This document shows positions 46,810 through 58,066 of a stretch of DNA of 64,000 nucleotides, piece by piece. The DNA comes from Stratiolaelaps scimitus. Its lineage: Eukaryota; Arthropoda; Arachnida; Mesostigmata; Laelapidae. The notes under the pieces were generated by a model. That model ran no database searches. It was not told the origin of the DNA and saw nothing but the letters and a program-made list of their open reading frames with translations. The stretch lies in contig JABWDB010000038.1 in the NCBI GenBank assembly GCA_019614645.1, positions 2,604,001 to 2,668,000 on the forward strand, read 5' to 3'. Every line of letters begins with the position of its first letter. The stretch's first letter is position 1. A program made the translations under genes and the position numbers.

Positions 46810-47740
46810 ACCCCTCCCAGGCCTCCAACAACGCCTCTTTTAGTGCTTCCACAAATGTTTGCTGCTGATCAGACGCATATACTCATCGGACAAGAATGCC
46901 CAAGAGGTTTTCCATCGGGTTGAGATCCCGAACACACGCCGGTCACTCTAGGGTCTGTGCCGTCCTAACCACTCACGTGCACTCGCGCTGACTTGAATTG
47001 TTGGAAAATAATTGGCAGTCGATGAAATCTGGCCTAAACGGTAGTAGATTGTCGGCCAACATTGGCTGGTAGTTCTCGCCATTCACTAGAGATGAGATGA
47101 AGGCGAGTACAAATTTGCCAAGCTCCCCAAGTCATAAAGCACGCTCCGCCGAAATTGCGCTTCGAAGAGTACCGTGATTCTTTACGTACATCATGCCAAT
47201 AACCGTTAAATCCATCTAGCCCATCCAAATTTAACGTCTCTCGTCACTGAAGACGATCTGAAACAACATAGTTCCTTTTAGGTAGATGTGCACCCTCAAG
47301 ATTCTATTTAAAAAACGTTGCCCCAATATTCACCAATGTCCAGCCTCGGTCCATATTATTCCGAGCGAAGTTTACTTGGGCTATCATGTGGCGTTGTCGA
47401 AGACGAGGTTTTGTTTTCATTTGCGCCCGTATGATATGCGGATAACGTTTAATTATCCTTAAAATTGCTAATCTATGAACCTAAAAGTTTAACTCCTGCT
47501 TACTTGCTTCACACGTTATGGTCGAATTCGAGGCCAGTCCACAAATGTGCATGATAGTTCGCTGGGTAACCTTTCCTGGACGTCCTTTGGACTCATTAGT
47601 ACCATTCGTTGACAGAATGCGTAAATAATTTCGCACTACGCAACCACTTTGCCAATTTCGCTGGCAATTGCAGCAGTAATAACTGCTTTCTCCGTATCAG
47701 TAAGGATGTCGAAGCGTGTCCGATGACTATAGTACAGCGT
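46810..47740 (-). pseudogene. Tc3-like transposase, inactivated
   Basis: Cut-and-paste transposase of the DD34E class. On the minus strand: an N-terminal helix-turn-helix start (LTDTEKAVITAAIASEIGK, about 47,660-47,720), the GRPGK hinge and a second helix-turn-helix (TQRTIMHICGLASNSTIT, about 47,520-47,590). Then come RYPHIIRAQMKTKPRLRQRH, IVFSDERR with the first catalytic Asp (about 47,245), and LDGLDGFNGYWHDVRKESRY then FGGACFMTWGA (47,100-47,225). Near the end, DLNPMENLLGILVR carries the Glu (about 46,890-46,935). The QQDNA block with the second Asp reads QQFKSA, so that residue appears lost. Several frameshifts and stops are present. Family identity is clear. Confidence 0.85.
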
Positions 47741-47767
47741 GAATGCTCAAAACACACTGGATAAAGT

Positions 47768-47992
47768 TAGTGAAAACACCCTATAACTGAAAGTGACTTA
47801 TCATTTTGCTCACCCGAAAAATGATATATTTCATTGTAGCAGGCTGTTTGCGCCTTCATATGCTCTGTTGTTTGTGGTATGTATGTTATTTGACACGTAC
47901 ATTATTATGATACAGAATAAATGTCTCAAATGTGTATTCTTTGTAACGATTTGTTGAAATATAGGGGTGTCTTAAGTTTATGCACACTACTG
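47768..47992. repeat. right terminal inverted repeat of Tc3-like element
   Basis: Reverse complement of 46,467-46,690 with roughly one change per ten bases by eye. It ends CACTACTG next to the TA target site. Confidence 0.85.
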
Positions 47993-48007
47993 TATATATG
48001 GACCTAA

Positions 48008-48186
48008 GATTTTCGGGCTGACTCTCAGCCAACATTTAACGTCCACGGTACTGCTTCTAGCATTGCTTCGTAAGACGGACCCCTAAATGTAAATGTGCAA
48101 CGCTGGGGATCGAACCCGTGCACCTACGTGTATCCTCCGATTGCAGGGCGCACACGAATGTACCACGCCATCGGGCTCGACGATGG
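48008..48186 (-). repeat. tRNA-like SINE, best-preserved copy
   Basis: This is the reference copy. On the minus strand it begins near TCGAGCCCGATGGCGTGGTA, where TGGCGTGGTACA (plus 48,159-48,170) fits the A-box consensus. The B box GGTTCGATCCC (plus 48,106-48,116) follows about 45 bases later. This spacing is that of a tRNA gene and gives an internal RNA polymerase III promoter. After the head come a TTTAGGGGTCCGTCTTACGA block, CAGTACCGTGGACG, and the end TAAATGTTGGCTGAGAGTCA then GCCCGAAAATC. Total about 180 bp. I cannot draw a good cloverleaf, so it is not itself a functional tRNA gene. Confidence 0.85.
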
Positions 48187-48388
48187 GCGATGTGATCGAA
48201 CTGCATCACACGTGCGCACTGCGACGTAATTTTTACCCAGGTTAACAGCTAGTACAAATCATCAACATTTATCCACAATAGTTTTTACAGTTTCGAACGT
48301 GGAAATTATTTTTCACAGACATATCGTTTTCAACATAGGGTTTCTTAATAGACCAAGCTTACCTTATTTCGATATTTTTCGCACGCAC

Positions 48389-48425
<37 letters not shown>

Positions 48426-50503
48426 CGAAAAGTAATAATTGCGGAGACTACGCGGGTTACGACATCATGAGCCTATGGAGAAGGAATTAACAAAAGCTGA
48501 ACACATGGCATATTGCTTCAAGTGCTGGGTCAAAGGCTGTATTTGACGGAATCCTGCCTTGGGCCGTAAGTGCCGGGGTCCAATCAATCAACGATATTTA
48601 TTATTGCAGGTGGATACGAACTAGCCAGTCAATTTTATATTGAGAAAGATCGGAGGGTGGCCTATAGAAACAACGGGAACACTGTTTCTAGTTTTCGTTC
48701 GTATAATTATCACCAATACATTCTGTGTGGTTAGCCGACAGATATATCTGAGATGACCAGGCAAATTATACGCAAATAGACTCGTAAGCAGAACTCTAAA
48801 CATTCTGTACTCAAGTAGAGTCTTCCCGCTAAGTGTAGCTCTAATGAAGAAACTCTGTAGGAAGGAGACAAAATTTGCATGAAGTGCTGGATATATCTGA
48901 ATGTAGTACAACGCTTTTTACGACCGCTAAAGCTTGGATTTTCCCAATGCCTCTCTTACTTCTGTGGCACGAATGGATTGTGTGCCAGGGGGACTTCGGG
49001 GAGCTACTCGAACTGGAGGGACGTCACGACCGGAGGTCACGAGCCTCGGCGACGCCGGTAACAATGATTATTATAATAGAATAATATGCGCAGAAGCATG
49101 CCTATATTGAGCCTGGCTTTGCTAACAAGAATCTTATTATTCGACCAAAGGAATACATATAGTGAGATTATTCTTAAAATGATATTGGGTAACTTCTGAG
49201 TTGGAAGTTTGTTAAATTGTTAGGTTAGAGAACCTTTCATTTTGATATTGATGCGTTAAGCAATGAAACCAAAATTAAATTCCCCGTTTGCGACGCCACG
49301 GTTAGCTAGGCCTATCTGAACCGGCTTCCAGTCCAAAAGCCAGGGCCTCTTGGGAAGAGTGGCCGGCCTGCCACGGAGGCCTCCTTCACCTGTTTCTCCC
49401 CTCGCACCCCCGCTAACGTGGGTCGGTGATTAGGCGATTGAGCGTCCCGTGATAGGAAACTAAAGCACACGGCCAGGGAATATTAGATGGGGCAGTTGCA
49501 CACCTTCCCTGGATGTCAAAGTTATGCCAAGCGTCCTGAATCTAGAGATTGGAATGTCTCTGGTGGTGTCCGTATGTTCGAAGAAAATGTCCTTCTCTAC
49601 AAAATAAAAGTAAGGTCGGGCTGTTGATTGAGAATCAGCCCGGCAAATTTATTTTTTGTGGGGTAGGGAAACGGGAGACACGGGTGCACTTGAGTCAAAA
49701 TAAAACACGGTCAAAAAGGGTCACAGTAACTCACTTAACTGGGCGAACACATGACACCGCGATCTGGAAAAGCAGATGATATAAAGACAGCAGCATACGC
49801 AGTTGTTTTCGACTGGTTCGAAAGCATACACGAGTACCCTTGCCCCCGGCATTGAAAAACAAGTACGCCCTGAGGAAAAGACGCGTTCAGAATCGCCCGC
49901 AAATAGCAACCCGTTTTCGTAAGCATTTCGTGTCATTATTTAACTCTCCTGTAGTGTCCTGTCCGGGTTCTATCCGCAATACACTACTGTCGGATATTGC
50001 CGTCATGCCTTAATATTTCAACGTACTTCTCTATACCTTTAAACCACCCATCTATAAGGCTGTTCACATCAAGGTGCGATCGAACGTTACGGAGAAGCAA
50101 TCTGTTATTGTTGTATCTGTCGGATCAATCAATAATCAACGATAGGTGCCGGCGCACTCAAGGCAAAATTGGTTCCAATACCTCGAATCACTTGTGTTCG
50201 TGCTAAGTGCGAAAATAATTACCATCGACACCACCTTCTTTACCTAGTGTAGCAACTTACGACCGGAAATCGCAAGCACACAGCGAGAACAGCAAGGGAT
50301 TCGGGTCTGATTGCGCCGCATCTCTAGTGATCTCATCGTCATTAGTGAACTTTAAAAGTAAAAGCCAAACGTCACCAGTGGGTCTTCTCGGGTGCTCGAG
50401 GTGTGTGGAAGTAAGACTATCTCTTACTTTTTTGAAGAGAAGGAGGCAGAGAGGCCACACGCGGAAATGGCAATGGGGCAAACGAATAACAGCGACCCTT
50501 AAA
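48187..50503. other. non-coding region without recognised gene
   Basis: Contains a compound (AT)n(GT)n microsatellite at about 48,388-48,425 and a GC-rich island at about 49,290-49,530 of unknown nature. No open frame has a recognised motif. Confidence 0.45.
48388..48425. repeat. (AT)n(GT)n microsatellite
   Basis: About nine AT units followed by about eight GT units. Confidence 0.9.
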
Positions 50504-50917
50504 CGACGAACACAAAAGTCTCGCAAAACTTTATATCTCGAACCCTGTAGCTCCGACGATATGCGATTTTAGCCATATGTGTTTTCAGTCTAAATCGAGA
50601 ACCTATAACACGTTGAAGATACTGACATTCTTCTTCGAGCCAATAGTATCTAACCAAGATTGAGCTTCTTTCAGACCACGAGGGACGAGGTAGACCTTAC
50701 CGAAATAAAAGGTCTGATTAACACTCGATTCGAAGCAGTAGAAGTGAAAAAATAAAACACAGAGGCAGACAACTTGTAATTCTCCATAACATTCTCGGCG
50801 GCAGAAGACGCGTGCCTTCGAGCACGAGTGCTTAAGAAAATTGATAAACACGTATATAGAAGTTTGAAAGGTTAAAAAGAGTGCGTATATAAAGTCGTGA
50901 GACTTTTGTGTTCGTCG
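50504..50917. mobile_element. candidate MITE with about 31-bp terminal inverted repeats
   Basis: Left end CGACGAACACAAAAGTCTCG, continuing into AAAACTTTATA. The right end is the reverse complement, TATAAAGTCGTGAGACTTTT then GTGTTCGTCG (50,887-50,917). The element would be 414 bp and has no coding capacity I can recognise. I did not find a clear target-site duplication, and no second copy in the window. Confidence 0.5.
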
Positions 50918-51479
50918 CATGTCATCTACAGTAACCTTGTCAGGGACGTGACTTCACCAAGATCGACCTTTCTGAGGCGTGGCTTTAATGGAAACGGAGA
51001 TCGCAATTATCAAAACGGTCAAATCGCACGTGAACCGCATAATAGTAATCAGAAGTATCCTTGAGCACAAAGACCGTCTACACGCGGTGCTACATAGACT
51101 AAAAGGGGTTGGATTTCGGGTTTGTCAGACAAAGTGCTCATTCCTTCAGGAATAAACAAATTCCATCCCTTTTATTTATTATCAACGGTTATTAACGTTA
51201 ATAATTAAACGAAGAAAAAACCTCGACCTCGAGCAAATCGCTGCAACCTTGCGCCTTGAGTCACCAAGTAATATAACTGGATTACGAGCGACCGTTAATG
51301 AAGTTACTCTCTATTGTGCGTTTATTCCTAATATGAACAACAAGATTGATATTCCATACTAAAGAATGGTTCCTTCGATGACAGTTGGCATTCACACATG
51401 CCGTTGAAAGATTTTACAAGTACATCTACGGGCGGCGCTTTCTCTGAATACGGACTACTAATATATATATACGGGGGAA

Positions 51480-52070
51480 AATATTTGTTCAAACATACAA
51501 TAATTAGGAATTAGTTGGGGGGATCAGTTAGGGACCGATGCCGTCATCGTCCCGAGGAAGGCGATGACATTGCCTCTCTTCACAGCAAAGAAGAGGCGTT
51601 GCAGAAGGAAAGATCCTGCGCGCTAGTCCTTGGGGCAGATCATCCTATGTTAGACCCCTTCGAGGAAGTTCGCAGTGAGGGGGCCTTGCCCGCCGGAAAA
51701 AAGGTAGGTTGCCTGGAGTGCGGCGTACTTCCGTAGCTTGGCCCACTCCGCACGCGCTACCGTTTAACCGGGGGTGGTTGCACAGTGGTTGACATAAGAA
51801 GGTGCTAGAGTGTCAATCACCGTGCGGTCCCGAGGTGCTGGACTCGGTGGAAGAGGATGAAGGGATGATGGAAGGCCGTCAGGGCGGCGTCCATCGGAGA
51901 GTCAAGGCCTTGCGGCTCGCCTTGTGTAAGGGATACCGGCGGAGCGGAGGGACCTCACGAGCGTGTCATTAAGCACCGTGTGACGCGGATGACGACCGGC
52001 GCGGCGCTCGCACAACAGTCCGTGGTGGCCATTAGTCGCGACAGGGTCCCCGCAACGGTCGCAAATTATT
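51480..52070 (-). mobile_element. R2/NeSL-like LINE, 3' fragment (second copy)
   Basis: Minus-strand copy of the last part of the element at 38.7-41.7 kb, 5'-truncated as LINE insertions usually are. It reads CDRCGDPVATNGHHGLLCER then AGRHPRHTVLNDTLVRSLRS (51,920-52,065): the Cys/His knuckle is complete here, unlike in the longer copy. Then the DGRxPDG endonuclease region and VIDTLAPSYVNHC follow in shifted frames (about 51,790-51,900). The 3' terminus CTAATTCCTAATTATTG then TATGTTTGAACAAAT (51,483-51,515) matches the long copy. It ends next to an (AT)n tract. Confidence 0.8.
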
Positions 52071-52306
52071 ACTGTAAATATTATTACTGAATGAATCCTG
52101 TGAAGGCACAATGGCACGCTCAACGAACAGACTTCAACGACAGGCAATGAAGCCGATGAATTACGACTTTATATTATACTACACGAATTCTAAACAATTC
52201 GGAAAAGCACAAGGTTAATATTCGAAATGACAAGAAGAGCTTATCTAAGATAAAGTGGTAGCGAGTTTAGCTATAATATGATCATTGCCAGAACCGGTTG
52301 GCGCTT

Positions 52307-52531
52307 ATGTCAAATTACTCGAAGGCGCTTCGTCAGAACGAACCACCGCCAGACATATGCACGAATTCACCACCTCAGGAACAAATTCCGACGATATCGC
52401 GCTGGAAGCAGAGACAACATAGCTCTTCTCACGAGGCCCCATCCTTGCCAATGACGCTCAGGACCGCCATATGGAGCCTCCTTGAGCAATATGCTGAGCT
52501 TTCTACAATTCACGGACCAACTGAATCCTAA
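52307..52531 (+). CDS. unidentified short ORF
   Basis: An open frame of 74 codons from the ATG at 52,307. It starts MSNYSKALRQNEPPPD, is rich in Pro, Gln and Ser, and ends with a more ordered WSLLEQYAELS segment. Codon use looks more coding-like than most frames nearby, but no motif, splice sites or promoter support it. It could be a LINE ORF1 scrap, a host exon or chance. I do not recognise it. Confidence 0.2.
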   Translation: MSNYSKALRQNEPPPDICTNSPPQEQIPTISRWKQRQHSSSHEAPSLPMTLRTAIWSLLEQYAELSTIHGPTES

Positions 52532-53326
52532 CCTGTACCTGTTTCAGCTTGCTTTTTTTGAGCTAACTCCTAGGCCAATTGTGCACCGGGCACAAATTGA
52601 ATGACAATGGCAGAATATAACTTTATTTTCACTTCTCAAGCGGAAGGTGTTGGATAGCTCAATATCCATAAGATATAAAGTGGCCTGTGGGCAAAGTGTC
52701 CTGGGTGATTACTGCACATCTCGTTGAGTGCAGCTGCGATGCGCTTCTTAGATACGGGCTCCAAACTTCAGCTAGACTTTTAAAGAGGTTGATTTAAAAT
52801 CCTAGCGTTTTACAATGGCATAACGGGAAGCGTATTTCACACCGAAGAAACTGATTGAATCACTTTGGTAACGTGTTGATTAAAATCCAGATCCAACGTT
52901 ACAGTGACACCGAGATGTCGTATGGGGTTAGCGGTTGGTTTTTAAATACGAGTAGAGTATTATATATGGAGGATTTCCAAATTTCGGAAAATCTATGGCC
53001 AACTCCCATTAAGATTATGGTCTTAATATCCAATATACATATATATATATATATACGAGACCGGCATCTACTTTTTAAAACATGTTGCCATACCGTACGA
53101 TAATACAGTATAGTCTAATACTGTAATATAATATGAGCAACCAGAAGCGAGATGATTTATCAGAAAGACGGCCGAGTGAAGTTACTCAAAGGATGTCGCA
53201 TGGAATTTCAGACATGATTCCCCACACCTTGTACAGAAGCTCGTATTATCTGGCATATGATGACCCATTGTTCTGCAGAGAATGTAGTGAACCCCATGAA
53301 CCGTGAAGCGTTTCAGTATTTGATGC

Positions 53327-53342
53327 CCCCCCCCCCCCCCCC
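53327..53342. repeat. poly-C run
   Basis: A run of about 16 C, which creates glycine-rich artefact frames on the minus strand. Confidence 0.9.
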
Positions 53343-54643
53343 AACATATCGATCGTGTTCGTCTCCGAGTTATAAAATTATGGGTTAATCTCAATCAATT
53401 GTCGCTTCCAGTTGCCGATGAACTCTGAGTAAAGAGTCGCAGTGGAGAGGTAAAATCTAAGTTTCAGCTGTTGGCTGTACTGAAAGCTGATACTGCCTCG
53501 TTTCGGCGACCATAGCCAGTCCTGGATTATGCGAGTTAATGAACGGCATAAAAGACTCATCGAAAGTTGCTCCCCAGGTCTCGCGACAACATCAATATTA
53601 TTAAAGGCACTTTATCGGAGTGGGTGTACGGCACGTGCTGTGCCCTCTTCATTTCATTGAACTAACATCTTCTAAAGTTTTTCCCCGTTTTCCTGGGCTG
53701 ATGATCTCGGTTCATGCCTTGCAGAGCAGCTAGTACGAGCTCATCGAGAGTCATTTCTGTGGGTGAAGACCGGCGATTCATGTTGTTTTTCTACGTAGCC
53801 CAATGGTTGCTGACTCTGAGTGTTCAACGTGGACTGCTCTGTGTGGGTCCCGACGTCAGCCCTGCTCGCAGAGATGTTGCGCTGGAGATTTCCTTTGCCC
53901 CAAATAGGAGGCTGACCGGGAGTAGCACTGCAGTATGCAAGTTCTCCCCGGTGACAGCCTTTTTTTTTAAAAAACCAAGCAAGACCGTCTTGCATGTTGT
54001 TGAGTCGGATGCAATCATAGCCAGATAATTCCGTTTTTTATACTGTTCACTTAATTCCTAATCCAAAGTATATTAGATTATGTCACATTTACTATTTGCG
54101 AATATGTTAATAAATTTTGATTGACTGGCAAACAAGTATCGTACAATATTATCCCTAAATTTGAACGATGTGTCTTTTAATGTGAATACCATTAATGAGG
54201 GATAAAATACAATATATTTAGGAATAAATTTCCATCTCTTCCTTAAGCCTGAGATGCGTACAGCCCGAAATGTGTTGTGTGACCACCGTCGCCCAAAGTT
54301 TTCGCACGATTTTTTTCAGGGTCTCGAACCGGTGTCACCCTCCGTCACTGACTTTTTTCGGAATACTAAAAAATCTTCCATGGTCCCAAGAAGGAATCAG
54401 GTGCAATTTAGCGCCAGTGAAGCATCACGCAGTAGCAGCAGCTATAGCCGAACGAGTGAAGGAAGAAATTCACCCGTTCGCCCTGTCAGCTATTATAGAT
54501 GTGACTGTGGTCCCAAACAACTCGTTCATGGCTCCCTCTTCAGAAGATCCTCACCGCGAGCACCTAGAGCAACTTGTACTCATCAAAGCCATCTAGCCAT
54601 CATAGTAATGTGTAATATCCATGTAAGAACTGTACTTTTATTC

Positions 54644-54662
54644 TACTACTACTACTACTACT
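54644..54662. repeat. (TAC)n microsatellite
   Basis: About six TAC units, followed by related CACTACTACC sequence. Confidence 0.85.
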
Positions 54663-55019
54663 GCCACTACTACCAGCAAACATTTCAACGTCAAAAGAAT
54701 ATACCCCATCATCAACAGCATCATCATAGACATTGCCAGCGACTTTGTTCGTGATGCTCAACGCGTCGTCGCTACCGGAGACATGCAGTGGTGGTGAATT
54801 GACGGCAAGCTTAGGGGCCGCCTATCAGCTTGTAGCAGTGAGTGGACTGTTGAGAAAGACATTTTTGGGATCTATCACCTACTCCGGCAACTGTCTATAC
54901 GCCCCCCTCCTGACTCAAAATATCGATAGCGAATCGACTCCGAGGAGCAGAAAAACGGAAAATGTTATCACGTGCCCAATGGACTGACTCAGCTACGAAA
55001 GCAACCGAAAGGAGTCGGT

Positions 55020-55045
55020 CATATATATATATATATATATATATA
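55020..55045. repeat. (AT)n microsatellite
   Basis: About 13 AT units. Confidence 0.9.
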
Positions 55046-56014
55046 ATAGTTAGTCCACCACTGGACAAGCCTCCACTCAACCTACAATCTGCGCGGAGAA
55101 CGAACTAGCATTTGACGCACTTGCTAGTTGAGATTTAGTTCGGTCTGGATTAACTAGTGGTGTTGATGTTGCCGATTCCAGTGGCTGCATTTGGCAGGTC
55201 TGCCAACACGATTGCAGCAGTAGTGGCAAGAGTTAACTGTCGCTATCCCTTGAAAATTTCGACTCGAGCCTGCGTTTCAGCGGATTCAATGACTTCGAAC
55301 CAGTGGAACCAATAAAAATTGTCACCGGCGTTATCGATTACCTGGGCAATCGTCGAATGCGTCTAGTCGTCTTCGAAGCTAGATCAACCATGATTCGAAG
55401 GTATCCAAAACTTCTCATATCTGCTCAGCAAACCTATCTCTAGTCCTGTTTGGTCGAGATTGGCATGTGCGCGGGCGGACGGTCGAACGATCTACCGACT
55501 AGCAGCCAAGACCACCACAGTGGCGTCAATTTTCAAATGGTGAACGTTCAAAATTAAGCTCCACCTATGGCAAGATGCAAACCCAGTTGCGTTCACTTCT
55601 TAACCGTGGAAGCATGTAAAAAATTAAAACTAGAGGACAGCGAATACTACATTAGGACTTGTCATAATGACGTGAAATAAGCTTCAAGAAAGACAAAGGT
55701 CATTTGAAAGCAAAGATTATTGAAAGATTTTACAATATTTTTCAAAGATGCTTATAAGCGCGCACTGATTTTCTGCCTTTTCTGACGAAGTATTACATGT
55801 TATTCACGCAAATAAATCTAGTAAAATAAGCTTTCTCTATTTCACATTAGGTGTACATGTACGTGCCGGATAACGGGCCGTTTTTTCAGCCAAGGTTTAG
55901 CCGATCCAAAATACAACATCGATGATGCTTTTTATGTTATTATATGAAGATATATATTTTTTAAATAGCGTAAGTAGAAAGTAAATTCTATAAAAAGAGA
56001 ACCCGTCCAAATAT

Positions 56015-57205
56015 ATGGCTAAAGGCTGGAAAGTCGACCGAAACTCAGCTGATTGAAATGGTCCATGACTTGGCTCTATTCCAGAACGAGAGAGTCGACT
56101 ATGATTGCATTTACTTTGATTTTTCCAAAGTATTCGACCGCGTCAATCATAGCCTTTTAATCTCCAAACTTTTATCTCTCAAAGTAGATCCACATAGTGT
56201 TGAGTGGATCCGAAGCTATCTAACGGATAGAAAGTTCTGCGTAAAAATAAACAATACTCTTAGCACGTATGATCGGTGCCCATCTGGTGTACCTCAGGGT
56301 TCGTGCGTGGGCCCACTTTTATTCTGTATCTTTGTGTTAGATCTCAAAAATAGTTTTCCAAGCGGTGTAAAACACAAGTTCTATGCTGATGATTTGAAGT
56401 TGTATGCACCAGTGCGGAGTGCTGAGGACAGACTCCTCCTTGAATTAGCCATTACCACTGTTGAACAGTGGTGTTGTAAGATCGACATGTTGATCTCCAT
56501 TCCGAAATGTACAGTTCTGTGCACCTCTACTTAGAAAAATGAATACACAATCAATGGTGAAGTTATCAAATGTGAAAGCTCCATGCGGGATCTGGGTGTC
56601 ATAGTGACTTCCTCCCTTGTTTTTGATCTGCATGTGACAGAGGTAGTTCGGTCTGCCTCATTAATATGTAACACAATTTTTAGATGTTTTATTATCAAAA
56701 ATGTCGATTTCTATCTTGCTCTCTATAAGAGCCTTGTCATTCCAAAATTTCTTTACTGCTCTCCAGTTTGGAGGCCCTATCTCAAGAAACATATCCTAGC
56801 GCTTGAAAGGGTGCAATCGAGGTTCATCCGAAGAGTCAGTCTGCGTTGTGATGTTCCGAAGGAAGTAGTGAAGCTTCCCTCCCTAATGATCATATTAGAT
56901 ACTGCGAACCTACGCTTGTTTCAGCGACTAAGACCAAATACTTCTGTCAAACATTTCGTCGAATTTCGTGCAAACCCTCTGCGCAGTGGACGTACAGTGC
57001 GCACTGCGTCGGTAGCACGCACCGAAAAGCTAAATAATTTGTTCTCCTGGAGAGTCGCACGTATCATACGAGACTCAGGAAGTGGACATCTGCCATTACC
57101 ACAATTGTAAAAATTCACTTCGCTTCTACCAATTTATGTAATTTTTTTAATAATCTCTGTTCCACCCCTTTTGGTTAATAAAGGTGTATTTGTATTGTAT
57201 TGTTG
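56015..57205 (+). mobile_element. CR1/Jockey-type LINE, 5'-truncated, one stop codon in the RT frame
   Basis: A 3' LINE fragment starting inside the reverse transcriptase: KAGKSTETQLIEM near 56,020-56,060, then IYFDFSKVFDRVNHSLL (motif A), GVPQGSCVGPLLFCIFVLDL (motif B), KHKFYADDLKLYAP (catalytic YADD, about 56,370-56,410). The C-terminal part has RDLGVIVTSSLVFDLHV, LYKSLVIPKFLYCSPVW, LALERVQSRFIRRVSLR and FSWRVARI. The frame from 56,058 to 57,110 is uninterrupted except for one TAG at 56,532-56,534. It is therefore much younger than the other LINE pieces. The tail has AATAAAGGTGTATTTGTATT and ends in short TTGTA repeats (about 57,176-57,204), as CR1-type tails do. No endonuclease part is present. 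The exact clade is uncertain. Confidence 0.85.
56058..57110 (+). pseudogene. CR1/Jockey-type reverse transcriptase, one nonsense codon
   Basis: RT palm (motifs A to C) lies before the stop at 56,532 and thumb plus C-terminal domain after it, all in one frame, together about 350 codons. YADD is intact, as are the Asp in DFSKVFD and the GVPQGS turn. Without the N-terminal fingers and the endonuclease it cannot move on its own. Confidence 0.85.
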
Positions 57206-58066
57206 TAAAGTGAAAAAGGAGAATATGATGATGGAAGGACTAACGTAATTTAAGATAATGAGACGGGTACCTTCTTCGCATACGATAGCTTCTGACTTAC
57301 CTAACATCCATTCGGTACAAACTGTATTATCGGGTATGAAAATTTTGATTTCTGGTTTACCATTGACTGATTTACCATCGTTCGCTGTTGATTCCTAACT
57401 AATGTTTGCGTCTCCTGGGGTGTACTGTTCGTTCCAGTGCCTTACACCAAGACCGGAAGCAAAATGTAGTGTACCTTCGTTCAAAAATGCTGATGATTTT
57501 GTGACAGCCTGGCACATATAAAGATTTTGATATACCAGTTGGTGGAACACTTGTGCTTAGTTCGTGATTAGCACTGGCCAAGAAGATATCATATAAACGA
57601 CACCATTACAATACGGTAGCAGTCACCGCATCAGTGGAGCATAAAGGGGGGATACAGCAGTAATTGAACAACCATAGTTGAGCAATCACAGCAGAGGCAA
57701 CAGCACCTCCGACAACGACTGTTACATCAAGGCACTGAATTTCAATTTGTCACAAAGCCAGCTGATCTTCTATGACATCAATAGAAAAGCCGTGCAAACA
57801 CACTGGATATGCACAAGAAACAGACGTGAAGCCGGCATAAGCAAATTTATAACACTCAGAGTGGCAACACTGGAACCACCTTTAGGAGTTCTTTTTGCCT
57901 CGATGTTTGATGTAAAGATAACATTTGATGGTATCATTGACCATGTGAGACGTATAATTAGCTAAAAAAGGTAACTAAATTGACTGGAATGGCAGGACTA
58001 GGAGTGTTCGAAGAGCTATATGAGCCGGCTGAAACATAAAATATTCTACCCCTAAAGGGCAAGTAT
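57206..58066. other. non-coding region without recognised gene
   Basis: One open frame (57678-57965, plus, 95 codons or fewer) shows no motif. Nothing else was seen. Confidence 0.4.

Larger units (their letters stand above)
46467..47992 (-). mobile_element. Tc1/mariner transposon (Tc3-like), full length with long terminal inverted repeats
   Basis: A 1,526-bp DNA transposon with both ends intact. It is bounded by TA dinucleotides (46,465-46,466 and 47,993-47,994), the target duplication of this superfamily. Ends start CAGTGGTGTGCATATACTTA on the left and CAGTAGTGTGCATAAACTTA on the right (reverse complement). The inverted repeats are about 225 bp each. A decayed transposase lies on the minus strand between them. 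It inserts right beside a SINE (48,008). The two end repeats differ by scattered substitutions and small indels, so the insertion is not recent. Confidence 0.9.
52071..56014. other. non-coding region without firmly recognised gene
   Basis: Contains a 74-codon open frame at 52307-52531 (see separate entry), a run of about 16 C at 53,327-53,342, AT runs at about 53,036-53,055 and 55,020-55,045, and a (TAC)n run at 54,644-54,662. Open frames at 54254-54754 (plus) run in two overlapping frames partly through the TAC repeat. One of them (AAAIAERVKEEIHPFALSAI) looks protein-like but I cannot name it. Confidence 0.4.

Noticed and set aside
48100..48175. A tRNA gene from the A and B boxes
   Set aside because: The head does not form a convincing acceptor or anticodon stem and is followed by a shared repeat body. 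It is a SINE.
54254..54754. 166-codon ORF with a poly-Tyr run
   Set aside because: The Tyr run is a TAC microsatellite and two overlapping frames compete. It may contain old transposon sequence, but I could not name it.
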